NCBI RefSeq assembly: GCF_000423825.1
Contig: NZ_AUIS01000006.1
Coordinates: forward strand, 1 to 64,000
Length of the DNA stretch: 64,000 bases
Origin: Thermithiobacillus tepidarius DSM 3134
GTDB lineage: Bacteria; Pseudomonadota; Gammaproteobacteria; Acidithiobacillales; Thermithiobacillaceae
Direction of reading: 5' to 3'
Below are positions 51,820 through 64,000 of the stretch, one piece after another. A program made the translations under genes and the position numbers. Positions within the stretch are counted from its first letter, which is position 1. Every line of letters begins with the position of its first letter. The notes beneath the pieces were generated by a model, which made no database searches, was not told the origin of the DNA, and saw only the letters and a list, made by a program, of their open reading frames with translations.

Positions 51820-54800
51820 TCAGACCCTGGTCCCGATGACCGGGACCTGCTTCTCGACGTCCCGCAGCGACAGCATGGGTGGACCAGACGGCGACAGATC
51901 GGAAGGGAAACGCGCATCATTGGGTGGTACGAGGATGTTGTGGCGCAACTCGTCGAACCATACTCGCAGGTCCTTTCTCAACGGCTCGTCGAGCTCGCTC
52001 TGCAAACCAAGCGCTTCGATCAGTGCATCGAGTTCCACGTCGACGTCGAATTTCCCAGACGACACATAGTCCTTGAAAGTGCGCAAAGTCGTCAGAGCGG
52101 TTCCAGAAGACCCCTCATGGATTACCAGCAAGCGAGCCAGCTCCAGGCCGGCAACGGTTCGGTCCAAGACTCGGCGGCTGCGCCTCGTAACCGGTATGGG
52201 TTCGACGAATCGGTCCCCTTGCTCGACGAATTGTCTGAAGGAGCGAAAGACCCCTGCGTCACGTTCCCGGCCGATCTTGTGGACGACGAACACGAGGCCC
52301 GGGAAGCGGCGCCCCACCCGGGCTGTGGCCTGGATGAATTCGGCTGCCGACAGCGGGATACCGAGCATCACCATCACGTTCAACCTATCGACATCCACGC
52401 CGTGGGACATCATCGAGGATGCCGATACGATATGCAGCCGCTCTTCGAACGAGTCCTCGGGGCTCTGTAATCTTTCGAGTATCTCGCGCACTTCCGAGAA
52501 GTCGGTCTTGCCCGTGAGTGATGCAGTATTGATCGCACCAGGAACGAGCACCTGCGTTTCCATCGAGCGCATCACTGCCTCGAGGTCACGCAACGTATTC
52601 CCATAGACGACGTTCGTTCCATACAGAGAGAGCAACTCCGCCGAGAACTGCGGATCGATCCCGATATCTGCACACGTGGATACGGGATCTCGCGCCAGAT
52701 TCCGCACAGCGATCTGCAACTCGGTCAGCAATCGATCGACCGTGTACTCGATGGTCACCCCCCGCGGCGCTATCGCCACGAACCGGCGCATCAAGCTTTC
52801 CGAATCCGCGGTCCAGAAGCCTCCGCCGACACGCGGCGGAGGAACGGGGAAAACACGCGCCGCTCGCCGATACAGAACGTCTACCTGCTTTTCGTAACCC
52901 GTAAGTGTCGCGGAGGATGCAAGTACCTTTGGCTTCCTGCCGCAAAGTTCGTCCTGCAGCGCGTCGTACAAAGCCTCGTAGTGTGAGTCGACAGCCCCGA
53001 GACTGTCCCGCAGGAGGTGCAGTTCGTCTTGGAGTCGGAAGGACGGTCCATACTTATCCTCCTCCATGGGCAACGCCTGGCGAGTCCCCCGACAACCGGG
53101 AACGAGACATCCCGAAGGACGTGAACTCCTCGGGGCATAGGTGTATCCATGCCCTTCTTTGGAGCACACCCCCAGAGGCGCGCCGACCATGCCGCGCATG
53201 GACGCCTGAAGGGAGATCGATGCCGCCTTGTCGAGGGTGCCGACGACCACCGTAGGCAGAAATCTGTAGATCTCCTCGTCGACCACGTATATCGGCAGAG
53301 CGTCACCATTCGCTACACAGTCCGTGTTTCCGCATCGGTGTTCGAGTCTCCACGAGCGCCTGTCGAAGTCCATCGTTATCGAACGCTCGTGACAGAAAGG
53401 GCAGTACTCCAGTACCTGGTATCGGCGCGGCATCTGGTCGTCGTCGGGATCCGGCTCGCCCGGCTTGGGGTTCTCGAGGATGCGATTGGGGGTCGCACCC
53501 TGCCCAACGAAGAACCCAAGTGAGAAACCATCTCCTGCCAAACCCATCTCGCGGCGAACCATCTCTGCCGAGGCGATTGCGTCGGCGAAACGCTGGGTCT
53601 GCTGTAGGGACAGCATCCTCAAAGGGAAACGACTCCACGCAGTGATTCCCGATACTTTCCCGGTCATTCTGTCGTATAACGCAGCCGTCACCAAAAGGCC
53701 GAGGTACGTCTCCGTCTTGCCTCCGCCCGTCGCAAACCAGACGACGTCGACGACATCCGGCTCATGCTCCTTGTCCACGACCGACGAAAGGTTCGCGAGC
53801 AAGAACCCCAACTGGAACGGACGCCAGGAGTCATACTTGCCCCGGGCACTGAATGACATCGCGCGATTCATTCCGGTGAACGCGCGAAACAAAGCTTCGT
53901 CGGACTTCAATAGCTCAATGCCTTTCGCGAGTCGCTCACACTCTCGCTCGAATTCCTCGGCGGCCCTGGTCGCTTGTTGCTGCATCTCGGTCGACCATCT
54001 ATCTGCGTCCGCCCGATGTTCCAGTACATCGGCCGCCCAGTTGGCGCCTCCCCAGCTCCTCAGCGCCGAAAGTAGAGCTTCCGCCGGCCCGATCGGATCG
54101 GCCGCCAAATCCATGAATCGCATGGTTGGCATCGGATCGTCCACGCTCCAGTACCGAGGTCTACGGCGGTCGACCGTGACCGCATCTTCCGTGACGATGG
54201 CTCCAGACTCGGTACGTACGCCGCAGTTGATGCCGTACGCCTCGATACACCTGTCGTATCTGAACGAATCCTCCAGTGCTTCGAGCATGAAAGGGAGCGT
54301 GTCGAGATCCTCGACTCGCAACTCGGACTGGTAGAGCCGTGTGTCTTTGAAGTCCGGATGTTCCTTGGGGGAGCAATTGACCAGAGACACGCTCAGCTCA
54401 TGATCACCGGACTGTCCGGTGTCGACTTCGACATCGATCCGCGCGGCGAGTCCGTCGCGCCCAGTCACGCTGGCCAGGGCGCTCGCGATCTCCTCTTCTC
54501 CATATCGATGTATCCCTATCCGTACCGGCACTTCGATCGCGAATCCAACGCAGACGGGCCCGGTCTTCTTCCATATCTTCGCCGACTTGTCCCACAGCCA
54601 AACCCGAAAACTCGTGACGACACGGAAGCGCCACGGTCCCGCCCCTCTGGGTTTAACCTTGATCCCGAATGCGCAGGGTTCTAGCCGTTCCCCCCGATCA
54701 CCCCAGTCGCTTTCGGCCACGGCCTCGGCGGATTGCAATCTCCCCAACCAATACTTCCCTGACGGCTCGACCTTCAACACGTCGTCGCAGTCGCCCCTGC

Positions 54801-54864
54801 CGGCCAGGGTCATGCGCCTTGCCAACCAATCGACGAATTTCTCTCGAGCCGTTTCTGCGTTCAT
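51820..54864 (-). CDS. drmA: DrmA-like helicase
   Basis: 1014 aa. Superfamily 2 motifs with DrmA-type details: VVWFATGGGKTETYLGL (about 375-390), a zinc insert (CPFC, about 488-491; HRC...DC), FRLQDELHLLRDSLG (QDELH about 612-616 replaces DEAH), LASSATLTG (649-655) and motif VI ATARVGRRFPG. This is the pattern of the DISARM helicase, rather than Druantia DruE, which is longer and carries DUF1998 in the same chain. The N-terminal 330 residues are unassigned. Confidence 0.75.
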   Translation of the reverse strand: MNAETAREKFVDWLARRMTLAGRGDCDDVLKVEPSGKYWLGRLQSAEAVAESDWGDRGERLEPCAFGIKVKPRGAGPWRFRVVTSFRVWLWDKSAKIWKKTGPVCVGFAIEVPVRIGIHRYGEEEIASALASVTGRDGLAARIDVEVDTGQSGDHELSVSLVNCSPKEHPDFKDTRLYQSELRVEDLDTLPFMLEALEDSFRYDRCIEAYGINCGVRTESGAIVTEDAVTVDRRRPRYWSVDDPMPTMRFMDLAADPIGPAEALLSALRSWGGANWAADVLEHRADADRWSTEMQQQATRAAEEFERECERLAKGIELLKSDEALFRAFTGMNRAMSFSARGKYDSWRPFQLGFLLANLSSVVDKEHEPDVVDVVWFATGGGKTETYLGLLVTAALYDRMTGKVSGITAWSRFPLRMLSLQQTQRFADAIASAEMVRREMGLAGDGFSLGFFVGQGATPNRILENPKPGEPDPDDDQMPRRYQVLEYCPFCHERSITMDFDRRSWRLEHRCGNTDCVANGDALPIYVVDEEIYRFLPTVVVGTLDKAASISLQASMRGMVGAPLGVCSKEGHGYTYAPRSSRPSGCLVPGCRGTRQALPMEEDKYGPSFRLQDELHLLRDSLGAVDSHYEALYDALQDELCGRKPKVLASSATLTGYEKQVDVLYRRAARVFPVPPPRVGGGFWTADSESLMRRFVAIAPRGVTIEYTVDRLLTELQIAVRNLARDPVSTCADIGIDPQFSAELLSLYGTNVVYGNTLRDLEAVMRSMETQVLVPGAINTASLTGKTDFSEVREILERLQSPEDSFEERLHIVSASSMMSHGVDVDRLNVMVMLGIPLSAAEFIQATARVGRRFPGLVFVVHKIGRERDAGVFRSFRQFVEQGDRFVEPIPVTRRSRRVLDRTVAGLELARLLVIHEGSSGTALTTLRTFKDYVSSGKFDVDVELDALIEALGLQSELDEPLRKDLRVWFDELRHNILVPPNDARFPSDLSPSGPPMLSLRDVEKQVPVIGTRV

Positions 54865-54913
54865 TCTCGTTCTCCTCTATGAAGCTCTGCCCTCGCCACA
54901 CTCCCTGCACTCC

Positions 54914-56068
54914 TCACGAGTCCAGAAAGTCGCGAAGCACATCTCCTCGACTTGGATGCCTGAGTCGACCGAGGGCTTTGGCTTCGATCTGCCGAATCCG
55001 CTCGCGTGTCAGACCGAACATCTGCCCAATTTCTTCCAGCGTCGCCCCGTGACCGGAATCACTCAAACCGAATCGGAGGCGTAACACTTTGCTCTCTCGC
55101 TCTTTCAGGCCACTCAGGGCGCCGTCGATGCACCTCGCCAGATCGGCATGATCTAGATGCTCCTCCGGCGACGGGAGCCCGGAAACCAGCGTGTCCATCA
55201 GCGTGAGATCGTCATGGCCGTTGATCCTCTCGTCCAACGACGCAGGAACGAAGGCAGCGATCTGTTGTATGAAATGGACTTTGTCGATCGCCCAAGCGAG
55301 TTCGTCGGCGAGCTCGGCCATGCTCGTCCGTCGTTCTGGATGTGCTTGTCCCAGGAGTTTGTGTGCGCGTTTCAGCCTGAGCACGTCGTCATACACGTGT
55401 ACTGGAAGACGTATCGTCGCTCCGCGATCGGCGAGAGACCTCGTGATCGACTGCCTGATCCACCATGTCGCATAGGTGGAAAACTTGTACCCGAGCGTAT
55501 GATCGTACTTGTCCGCCGCGCGCATCAGTCCCATCACCCCCTCTTGGAAGAGATCATCCAGGCTGAGATCGGAAAGTCCGACATACGGCTTCGCGATGTG
55601 GAGCACGAGCCGGAGATTCGCCATGATCATCGTCTCCTTCGCATTCCTACCTCGTTCGATTATCCTGTCGTGCTCCTCCGATCGGGGAACGCCTTCTTGG
55701 AGCTCACGTAGGGCGCGGCGACCGAGCTCCATCCGCCGCCCCAGTTCGACTTCTTCCTCGGCGGTCAGAAGCCTGGAGCTCAGACTGCGCAGCCTGAGGT
55801 CTAGGCGTTCAAACGAACCATCGACGCCGGCGTCGACAGAGTCGACCTCATCGACGTTCGGGCCTTCGGTCTCATCCGGGTTCTCGGATTCGTCCTCGAC
55901 ACTGATGCCGAGCGCATTGAGCTGTCGATAAACCTCTGCGCCTTCCTCGACGGTCAGCTGTCGTTTCTCGAGCAACCTCTCCACATGGGCCTTGGATAGA
56001 AAACCATCCAGTCGATCATGGTCCGCGACCAAGTCTCTGACGACCCTGTCTACCTTGGTTTCTTCCAC
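54914..56068 (-). CDS. Primary-type sigma-70 factor in the defence operon
   Basis: 384 aa from GTG 56068 (GGGAGGGGG upstream); an upstream frame to 56128 lacks a good site. All regions of an RpoD-like factor can be seen: a 1.1-like segment (FLSKAHVERLLEKRQLTVEE, about 23-42), an acidic linker, 1.2 (LLTAEEEVELGRRM), region 2 (NLRLVLHIAK and FQEGVMGLMRAADKYD, then FSTYATWWIRQSITR), region 3, and region 4 (ATLEEIGQMFGLTRERIRQI). Its place between HNH and DrmA-like genes is odd: it may drive the defence genes or titrate polymerase. Confidence 0.88.
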   Translation of the reverse strand: MEETKVDRVVRDLVADHDRLDGFLSKAHVERLLEKRQLTVEEGAEVYRQLNALGISVEDESENPDETEGPNVDEVDSVDAGVDGSFERLDLRLRSLSSRLLTAEEEVELGRRMELGRRALRELQEGVPRSEEHDRIIERGRNAKETMIMANLRLVLHIAKPYVGLSDLSLDDLFQEGVMGLMRAADKYDHTLGYKFSTYATWWIRQSITRSLADRGATIRLPVHVYDDVLRLKRAHKLLGQAHPERRTSMAELADELAWAIDKVHFIQQIAAFVPASLDERINGHDDLTLMDTLVSGLPSPEEHLDHADLARCIDGALSGLKERESKVLRLRFGLSDSGHGATLEEIGQMFGLTRERIRQIEAKALGRLRHPSRGDVLRDFLDS

Positions 56069-56090
56069 GCCCCCTCCCACGCGTGCCTGC

Positions 56091-56795
56091 CTATCGGTTC
56101 CACACGACCCTACAGGCGAGATACTCACCGATCACCATGCGGACATCGATCCCGGTCTGCCAGTCGACCGAATATCTATAACGACCTGGCTGTACGATCA
56201 GCCACGCTCCGACCTGGGCCGGAGGGACGGATTTTCCCAAGGCACGCAGGAAAGCGCGGCTTCCCAGCTCTGGCCATAAACACTGGGCTTCTCCCCCTAT
56301 GCATTCGAACTCCTGCCTCTCCGCCTCCAGCATCGCAGGAATTGCACGAACCGAGTAAGCGTCGGGCTCGTCGTGCCAGGACTCGCTCAATTCATAGGCG
56401 GCATGCCCCTTCGCCAATTTCAAGACGACGTTGCGTACCCGCGCTTCATCGGGCCGCCACCAGGGGCGGCCGAAGAGATCATCCCAGCGACACGCATCCA
56501 ATTGAGCAGTGAGCCGAGGATTCCTCGATAGCGCCCGTTTGACCTTTTCTCTCGCAAGCCCATCGGTCTCGGTCGTGCCGGCCATGACGCACTCCAGCAG
56601 GCACGCCAGATATTCCTCGTCCAACGAAAAGCCGCCGTTGCACTCCCGGCAGGCTTCGACGACCGGAAGGTTCTCAGGTAGCGGATCGTCGAGGAAGACG
56701 CGCGATGGCACGTGGTCGACGGTATCGGGTCGGCCACCACAGTAGACGCAGCTTCCTTTCAGGCGCTCATCCACGAAGAGGTGTTTCGGATCCAC
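56091..56795 (-). CDS. HNH endonuclease-like protein
   Basis: 234 aa from GTG 56795, chosen for AAGGGGA upstream; the frame extends to GTG 56852. The N-terminal [19 protein letters not shown], then [20 protein letters not shown] is a zinc-supported HNH core (DHVP taking the place of the first His pair, CxxC twice). The remaining two-thirds are helical with [17 protein letters not shown] and a C-terminal strand region. Could be the nuclease effector of this locus in place of DrmC; that is inference. Confidence 0.65.
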   Translation of the reverse strand: MDPKHLFVDERLKGSCVYCGGRPDTVDHVPSRVFLDDPLPENLPVVEACRECNGGFSLDEEYLACLLECVMAGTTETDGLAREKVKRALSRNPRLTAQLDACRWDDLFGRPWWRPDEARVRNVVLKLAKGHAAYELSESWHDEPDAYSVRAIPAMLEAERQEFECIGGEAQCLWPELGSRAFLRALGKSVPPAQVGAWLIVQPGRYRYSVDWQTGIDVRMVIGEYLACRVVWNR

Positions 56796-56809
56796 GTGCC
56801 GGTTCCCCT

Positions 56810-57180
56810 TCAGTCGGCGTTGCAGCGTCGCGCCACTTCCCAGCGACGCCACCCCGGCACATGCGCGCTCATCAGCGCCTTGAACATCCTGCCGTGCGTC
56901 GAGAAACGGAGGTGCAGCAGTTCATGGACGATGACGTAATCCTGGAACCGCTCTTCCTGCTCGACGAGATCGGATGCGAGGGTGACGGTACCCGCAGAGG
57001 AGCATGATCCCCACTTCCTGCGCATCTCCTGCACCCGGATCACCTTCGGGTTGACACGCAGCATCACCGCCCAGGCCATGGCGCGGCGCTTGAGCTCCTG
57101 AGCCGGATAGAGCGAGCCTTTTCCGGGCCCTGTACGCCTTCTCGTTCGGGAGTCGCGATGCGCTGCACCACCAGCCTTCA

Positions 57181-57184
<4 letters not shown>
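56810..57184 (-). CDS. YgjP-like (M48-type) metallopeptidase
   Basis: 124 aa. [20 protein letters not shown] and [22 protein letters not shown] (HELLH about 87-91, His97) are the signature of the YgjP/DUF45 family, which is very often the gene after hsdR in type I R-M operons. It overlaps the hsdR stop. Its role in restriction is not established. Shorter than free-standing YgjP (about 160-240 aa), with the N-terminal strand region mostly absent. Confidence 0.82.
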
Positions 57185-60116
<2,932 letters not shown>

Positions 60117-60120
<4 letters not shown>

Positions 60121-61387
60121 GCCACGACCTCCTCGGCTTCGGACTCGACGCGGTCCAGCACCGACAGGTCCAGTTCATCGACCCGGATCTCGCCCGTCAT
60201 CAGCTTGTGCAGCAGAGCCTTGAACAGTTCTTCCAGTACCGCCCGCTTCTTGCGGTGCAAATCGATCTTGCGGTCGATGGCATCCAGAACGGCGACGATC
60301 TCGCGTTGCTCGTCTAAGGTCGGGGGGAACACGGCAGGAAACGCCTTCAGCTTCGTGCTATTGATGCAGGCAAGGTTGGTCGTTTTGTGCGCAACCTTCA
60401 GGAAATAGGCTTTACCGTAGGCACTTTGCGCCAAATAGGCGAAGAAGTCGGGTAGCAGCCTCCCTCTGTCCGTGCGCACTGCGAAGACGTGGTTCTGATG
60501 GACACACAAGTCCAATTCGCCGCGCCAAATGAAACCACGACCGAGTTTGTCAAAATCGCCGCCTTCCGTGAGGACCACATCACCTGGTTTGAGCCGGTAA
60601 CGATCGATTTCAGAACGGCGGATCTTGATCTTCTTCATTTCGCTCAAGTCAAGGTGCCCGTCCTGGACATTCGCAACGCGCAGGTACGGTACTTCGACTG
60701 TCTCCCCGTCCGAGAACCTCCTGCCTTTCGCTGCCCCCGTTTGCACCTCGGCACACTCGTCCAAGGGAGATGACACCCAAGAGTCAGGGACAGGGCCGAA
60801 CTCTGTCTCCCTTTGGGGCTCGCCCCGCAGGCCGCGCGTGAACAGTTCGCGCATGGCAACGAGCTTGAGCTTCTGAGCTGCTTCAATCGTATCCTCACAG
60901 ACACGCAGGAGGTCTTGAGTACGCCACAGCAAGCCCGCGATGGTTCGCTGCTCCTCGAACGAGAATCGTGGACGTTCAAACTGAGCAATGTGAGCCCAAG
61001 ACGTACGTGGGTGGTGGGCCCCAGTGACCCCCGTAAGTGCATGCTCGACAAAGTCGGGATCATGCACGAGGCACGCGAGGAATCTGGGATCGACTCCGGG
61101 CTTGGCTCGCAGGACCAGCAGCTCAGTCGTGCAGACCCCATCCGTATCCGCCAAGATGGCCTTGTCGAGATACGGTCGCAGCTTTCCGTAAAGGATGTCG
61201 TTCCGGCGAAACGCGTACTTGTGGCTCTGGACATCGGCCGCGATACCGCCTCCCGAGCGGCGTAGCCGTCCAGGAGTGACATGTTCCAGACCGACGTAAA
61301 GTGCCTCAGGCACGTCTGCCGGATGGACCTGCTCAGATATCAGGTCGCATAGCTCGGCTAGAGTCGCGCTTCCAGTTTCCGTGCCGT

Positions 61388-61391
<4 letters not shown>
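60117..61391 (-). CDS. hsdS: Type I restriction-modification specificity subunit
   Basis: 424 aa. Two target recognition domains: the first about 10-150 ([20 protein letters not shown]), the second about 200-360 ([39 protein letters not shown]), each followed by a coiled-coil spacer ([35 protein letters not shown]). A normal bipartite HsdS. It starts inside the hsdM stop and ends in an overlap with hsdR. Confidence 0.9.
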
Positions 61392-63226
<1,835 letters not shown>

Positions 63227-63262
63227 GTTTGCGATATTTGCAATATCGCATACGCTTGTCAA
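63227..63262 (-). promoter_or_regulatory. hsdM promoter with palindromic operator, leaderless
   Basis: On the minus strand TTGACA (63262-63257), 17 bases, AAATAT (63239-63234), then 7 bases to the hsdM ATG, so the message would begin at the start codon. A perfect 9-bp inverted repeat, TGCGATATT (63230-63238), TGC, AATATCGCA (63242-63250), covers the -10 and spacer. Confidence 0.6.
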
Positions 63263-63320
63263 GCCCTATCGTCCGTTCCGTGCCTGACCTGTTCCGAATC
63301 GCCTTTACTTGAAGACGATT

Positions 63321-63340
63321 ACCGACAAAACGCAACACGC
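63321..63340. promoter_or_regulatory. AbiE-type half-site between the HTH gene and hsdM
   Basis: TACCGACAAAACGCAACACG, identical over 20 bases to 63974-63993, and matching the abiE operator half (reverse complement of 286-304) except at a few positions. Confidence 0.5.
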
Positions 63341-63341
63341 A

Positions 63342-63554
63342 TCACTCTGCGCTTGCCCGCGCGTCACGGCACTTGGTCGAGGTCGCCAGACACGACGCCT
63401 CGTAGGCTTCGATGTCGATCTGGCGGTAGAGGACGCGGCCGCAGAGCTTCAGGAACTTGGGGCCGATCCCCTCGCTGCGCCAGCGCTCCAGCGTGGCCTC
63501 GCTGACACCCCAGCGGGTGGCCAGTTGCTTCTGGTTGAGATGAACGACTTCCAT
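63342..63554 (-). CDS. AlpA/excisionase-like HTH protein, copy 2
   Basis: 70 aa from ATG 63554 (GAAGGAGAC upstream); a TTG-started frame reaching 63875 is a shadow. LNQKQLATRWGVSEATLERWR, SEGIGPKFLKLCGRVLYRQIDIEAYEASC is very close to the 10739 protein over the first 55 residues; the tails differ. First gene of the minus-strand defence operon, 115 bases before hsdM. It may regulate that operon or act in excision near the right end. Confidence 0.78.
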   Translation of the reverse strand: MEVVHLNQKQLATRWGVSEATLERWRSEGIGPKFLKLCGRVLYRQIDIEAYEASCLATSTKCRDARASAE

Positions 63555-63854
63555 CTTGGTCTCCTTCCGAACGAGTTGGCAGGAGTCCATGACGGCGCTG
63601 TTCGCCGCGGAAGCCAACGGCCATCCAACCATCGGACGTGGGTTCGGTTGCAGACTCGGGAATCGAACTGGGTAGCAAACCAGACCGGTTGAGAAGCCGA
63701 GACTGCCACCCAATCCGGGAGACAAACTGACTGACGGATGGCAGGAGGAAAAGCGATGACCGGCGCTATCCGCTTGAACCCGCAGGCGCTCGCGCTGGCC
63801 GGCAACGCTTCGATTGTGTAGTATGAACGCAGTTTGGCGCAGGCTGCCACCCCA
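63555..63854. other. Right-end non-coding stretch
   Basis: No gene recognised. It contains leader repeat copy F and, on the minus strand, a GTTCGATTCCC stretch (63658-63668) that resembles a T-arm but has no tRNA around it. Short frames over this region lack ribosome sites. Confidence 0.45.
63589..63617 (-). promoter_or_regulatory. Leader repeat, copy F
   Basis: Minus strand: GTTGGCTTCCGCGGC then GAACAGCGCCGTCATG, 35 bases before ATG 63554. Readable as LASAANSAVMDSCQ, in frame with the HTH gene. The most divergent copy. Confidence 0.5.
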
Positions 63855-63927
63855 CCACCAATATATAAAGGTCAACCGTTCTCGGTTGGCCTTTTTCTTT
63901 GCGCACTCCCGCGTGTTCGCGGGGACT
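63855..63927. repeat. Right terminal direct repeat (candidate attachment site)
   Basis: Matches 1-74, exactly for the first 42 bases, then with small differences around the T tract and one A/G change (GCGCAC against GCGCGC). Similarity ends after GGGGACT. The distance between the repeat starts, 63,854 bases, is the predicted size of the element. Confidence 0.6.
63867..63896. terminator. Rho-independent terminator hairpin in the right repeat
   Basis: Same 11-bp stem and 6-base loop as at 13-43, followed by a T tract. Confidence 0.7.
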
Positions 63928-63973
63928 TTCGCGCCTCAGGCGAGCGTTCCGAGTCGCCATCACCTGTAATATC

Positions 63974-63993
63974 TACCGACAAAACGCAACACG
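63974..63993. promoter_or_regulatory. AbiE-type half-site beyond the right repeat
   Basis: TACCGACAAAACGCAACACG, a perfect copy of 63321-63340, lying outside the right terminal repeat. It may belong to another copy of an abiE-like promoter in the adjacent DNA, which the window cuts off. Confidence 0.45.
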
Positions 63994-64000
63994 GTTCACT

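Noticed and set aside
51820-54864. Druantia DruE
   Set aside because: DruE is much longer and contains DUF1998 in the same chain; here helicase and DUF1998 are separate adjacent genes, as DrmA and DrmB.
63642-63690. tRNA-like GTTCGATTCCC sequence near the right end (minus strand)
   Set aside because: No acceptor stem, D-arm or anticodon arm can be built around it; no tRNA gene is called.

Overview
The window looks like one complete integrated mobile element of about 63.85 kb. A 74-bp near-identical sequence with a terminator-like hairpin opens it (1-74) and recurs at its far end (63855-63927). Inside is a lambda-type siphophage prophage with a head-to-tail order of genes, flanked by anti-phage and restriction genes. 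The host is most likely a GC-rich pseudomonadote (gamma- or betaproteobacterium). The basis is high GC, strong G/C at third codon positions, lambdoid structural families, DUF2924 plus large serine recombinase, and DUF3489; species cannot be read from the sequence.

Layout. (a) 0.3-2.9 kb: a four-gene overlapping operon of AbiEi, AbiEii, a GIY-YIG-like protein and a PD-(D/E)XK-like protein. (b) 3.0-5.5 kb, minus strand: recombination module of a small protein, DUF2924, large serine recombinase and an HTH protein; this is the only integrase candidate seen. (c) 5.7-10.5 kb: a divergent regulatory region with XRE repressor, ImmA/IrrE protease and a zinc protein leftward, and two unrecognised large proteins plus a DUF2188 protein rightward. 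(d) 10.7-19.5 kb: phage recombination and replication genes (Sak4-like ATPase, ssDNA-binding protein, helicase, Fe-S type exonuclease, primase-ATPase, RuvC-like resolvase). (e) 19.9-22.7 kb: two tandem ParB-methyltransferase fusions. (f) 22.6-24.2 kb, minus strand: four small genes, each preceded by the same leader repeat. (g) 24.3-46.6 kb: terminase, head, tail and lysis genes. (h) 46.7-63.6 kb: defence island.

The defence island is two converging operons. The plus-strand one is an excisionase-like HTH protein, m5C methyltransferase, Vsr-like endonuclease and NERD-domain helicase. The minus-strand one has nine genes in a row: AlpA-like HTH, HsdM with an N-terminal HTH, HsdS, HsdR, YgjP-like metallopeptidase, HNH protein, primary-type sigma-70 factor, DrmA-like helicase and DrmB-like DUF1998 protein. 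DrmA+DrmB+m5C methylase is the core of class 2 DISARM, but no DrmC (PLD nuclease) is present, and a complete sigma factor and HNH protein sit in the operon. This is the best candidate for an undescribed system, with the AbiE plus two nuclease-like proteins operon second.

Several non-coding signals stand out: six copies of a leader element before small genes, two copies of a four-hairpin array with compensatory base changes, a cluster of AAGTTGGC repeats with a 28-bp palindrome before the resolvase, a likely -1 frameshift in the tail-chaperone gene, and two promoters (abiE, hsdM) that appear to give leaderless transcripts and overlap inverted repeats. Family names are from memory of motifs; no database search was possible.
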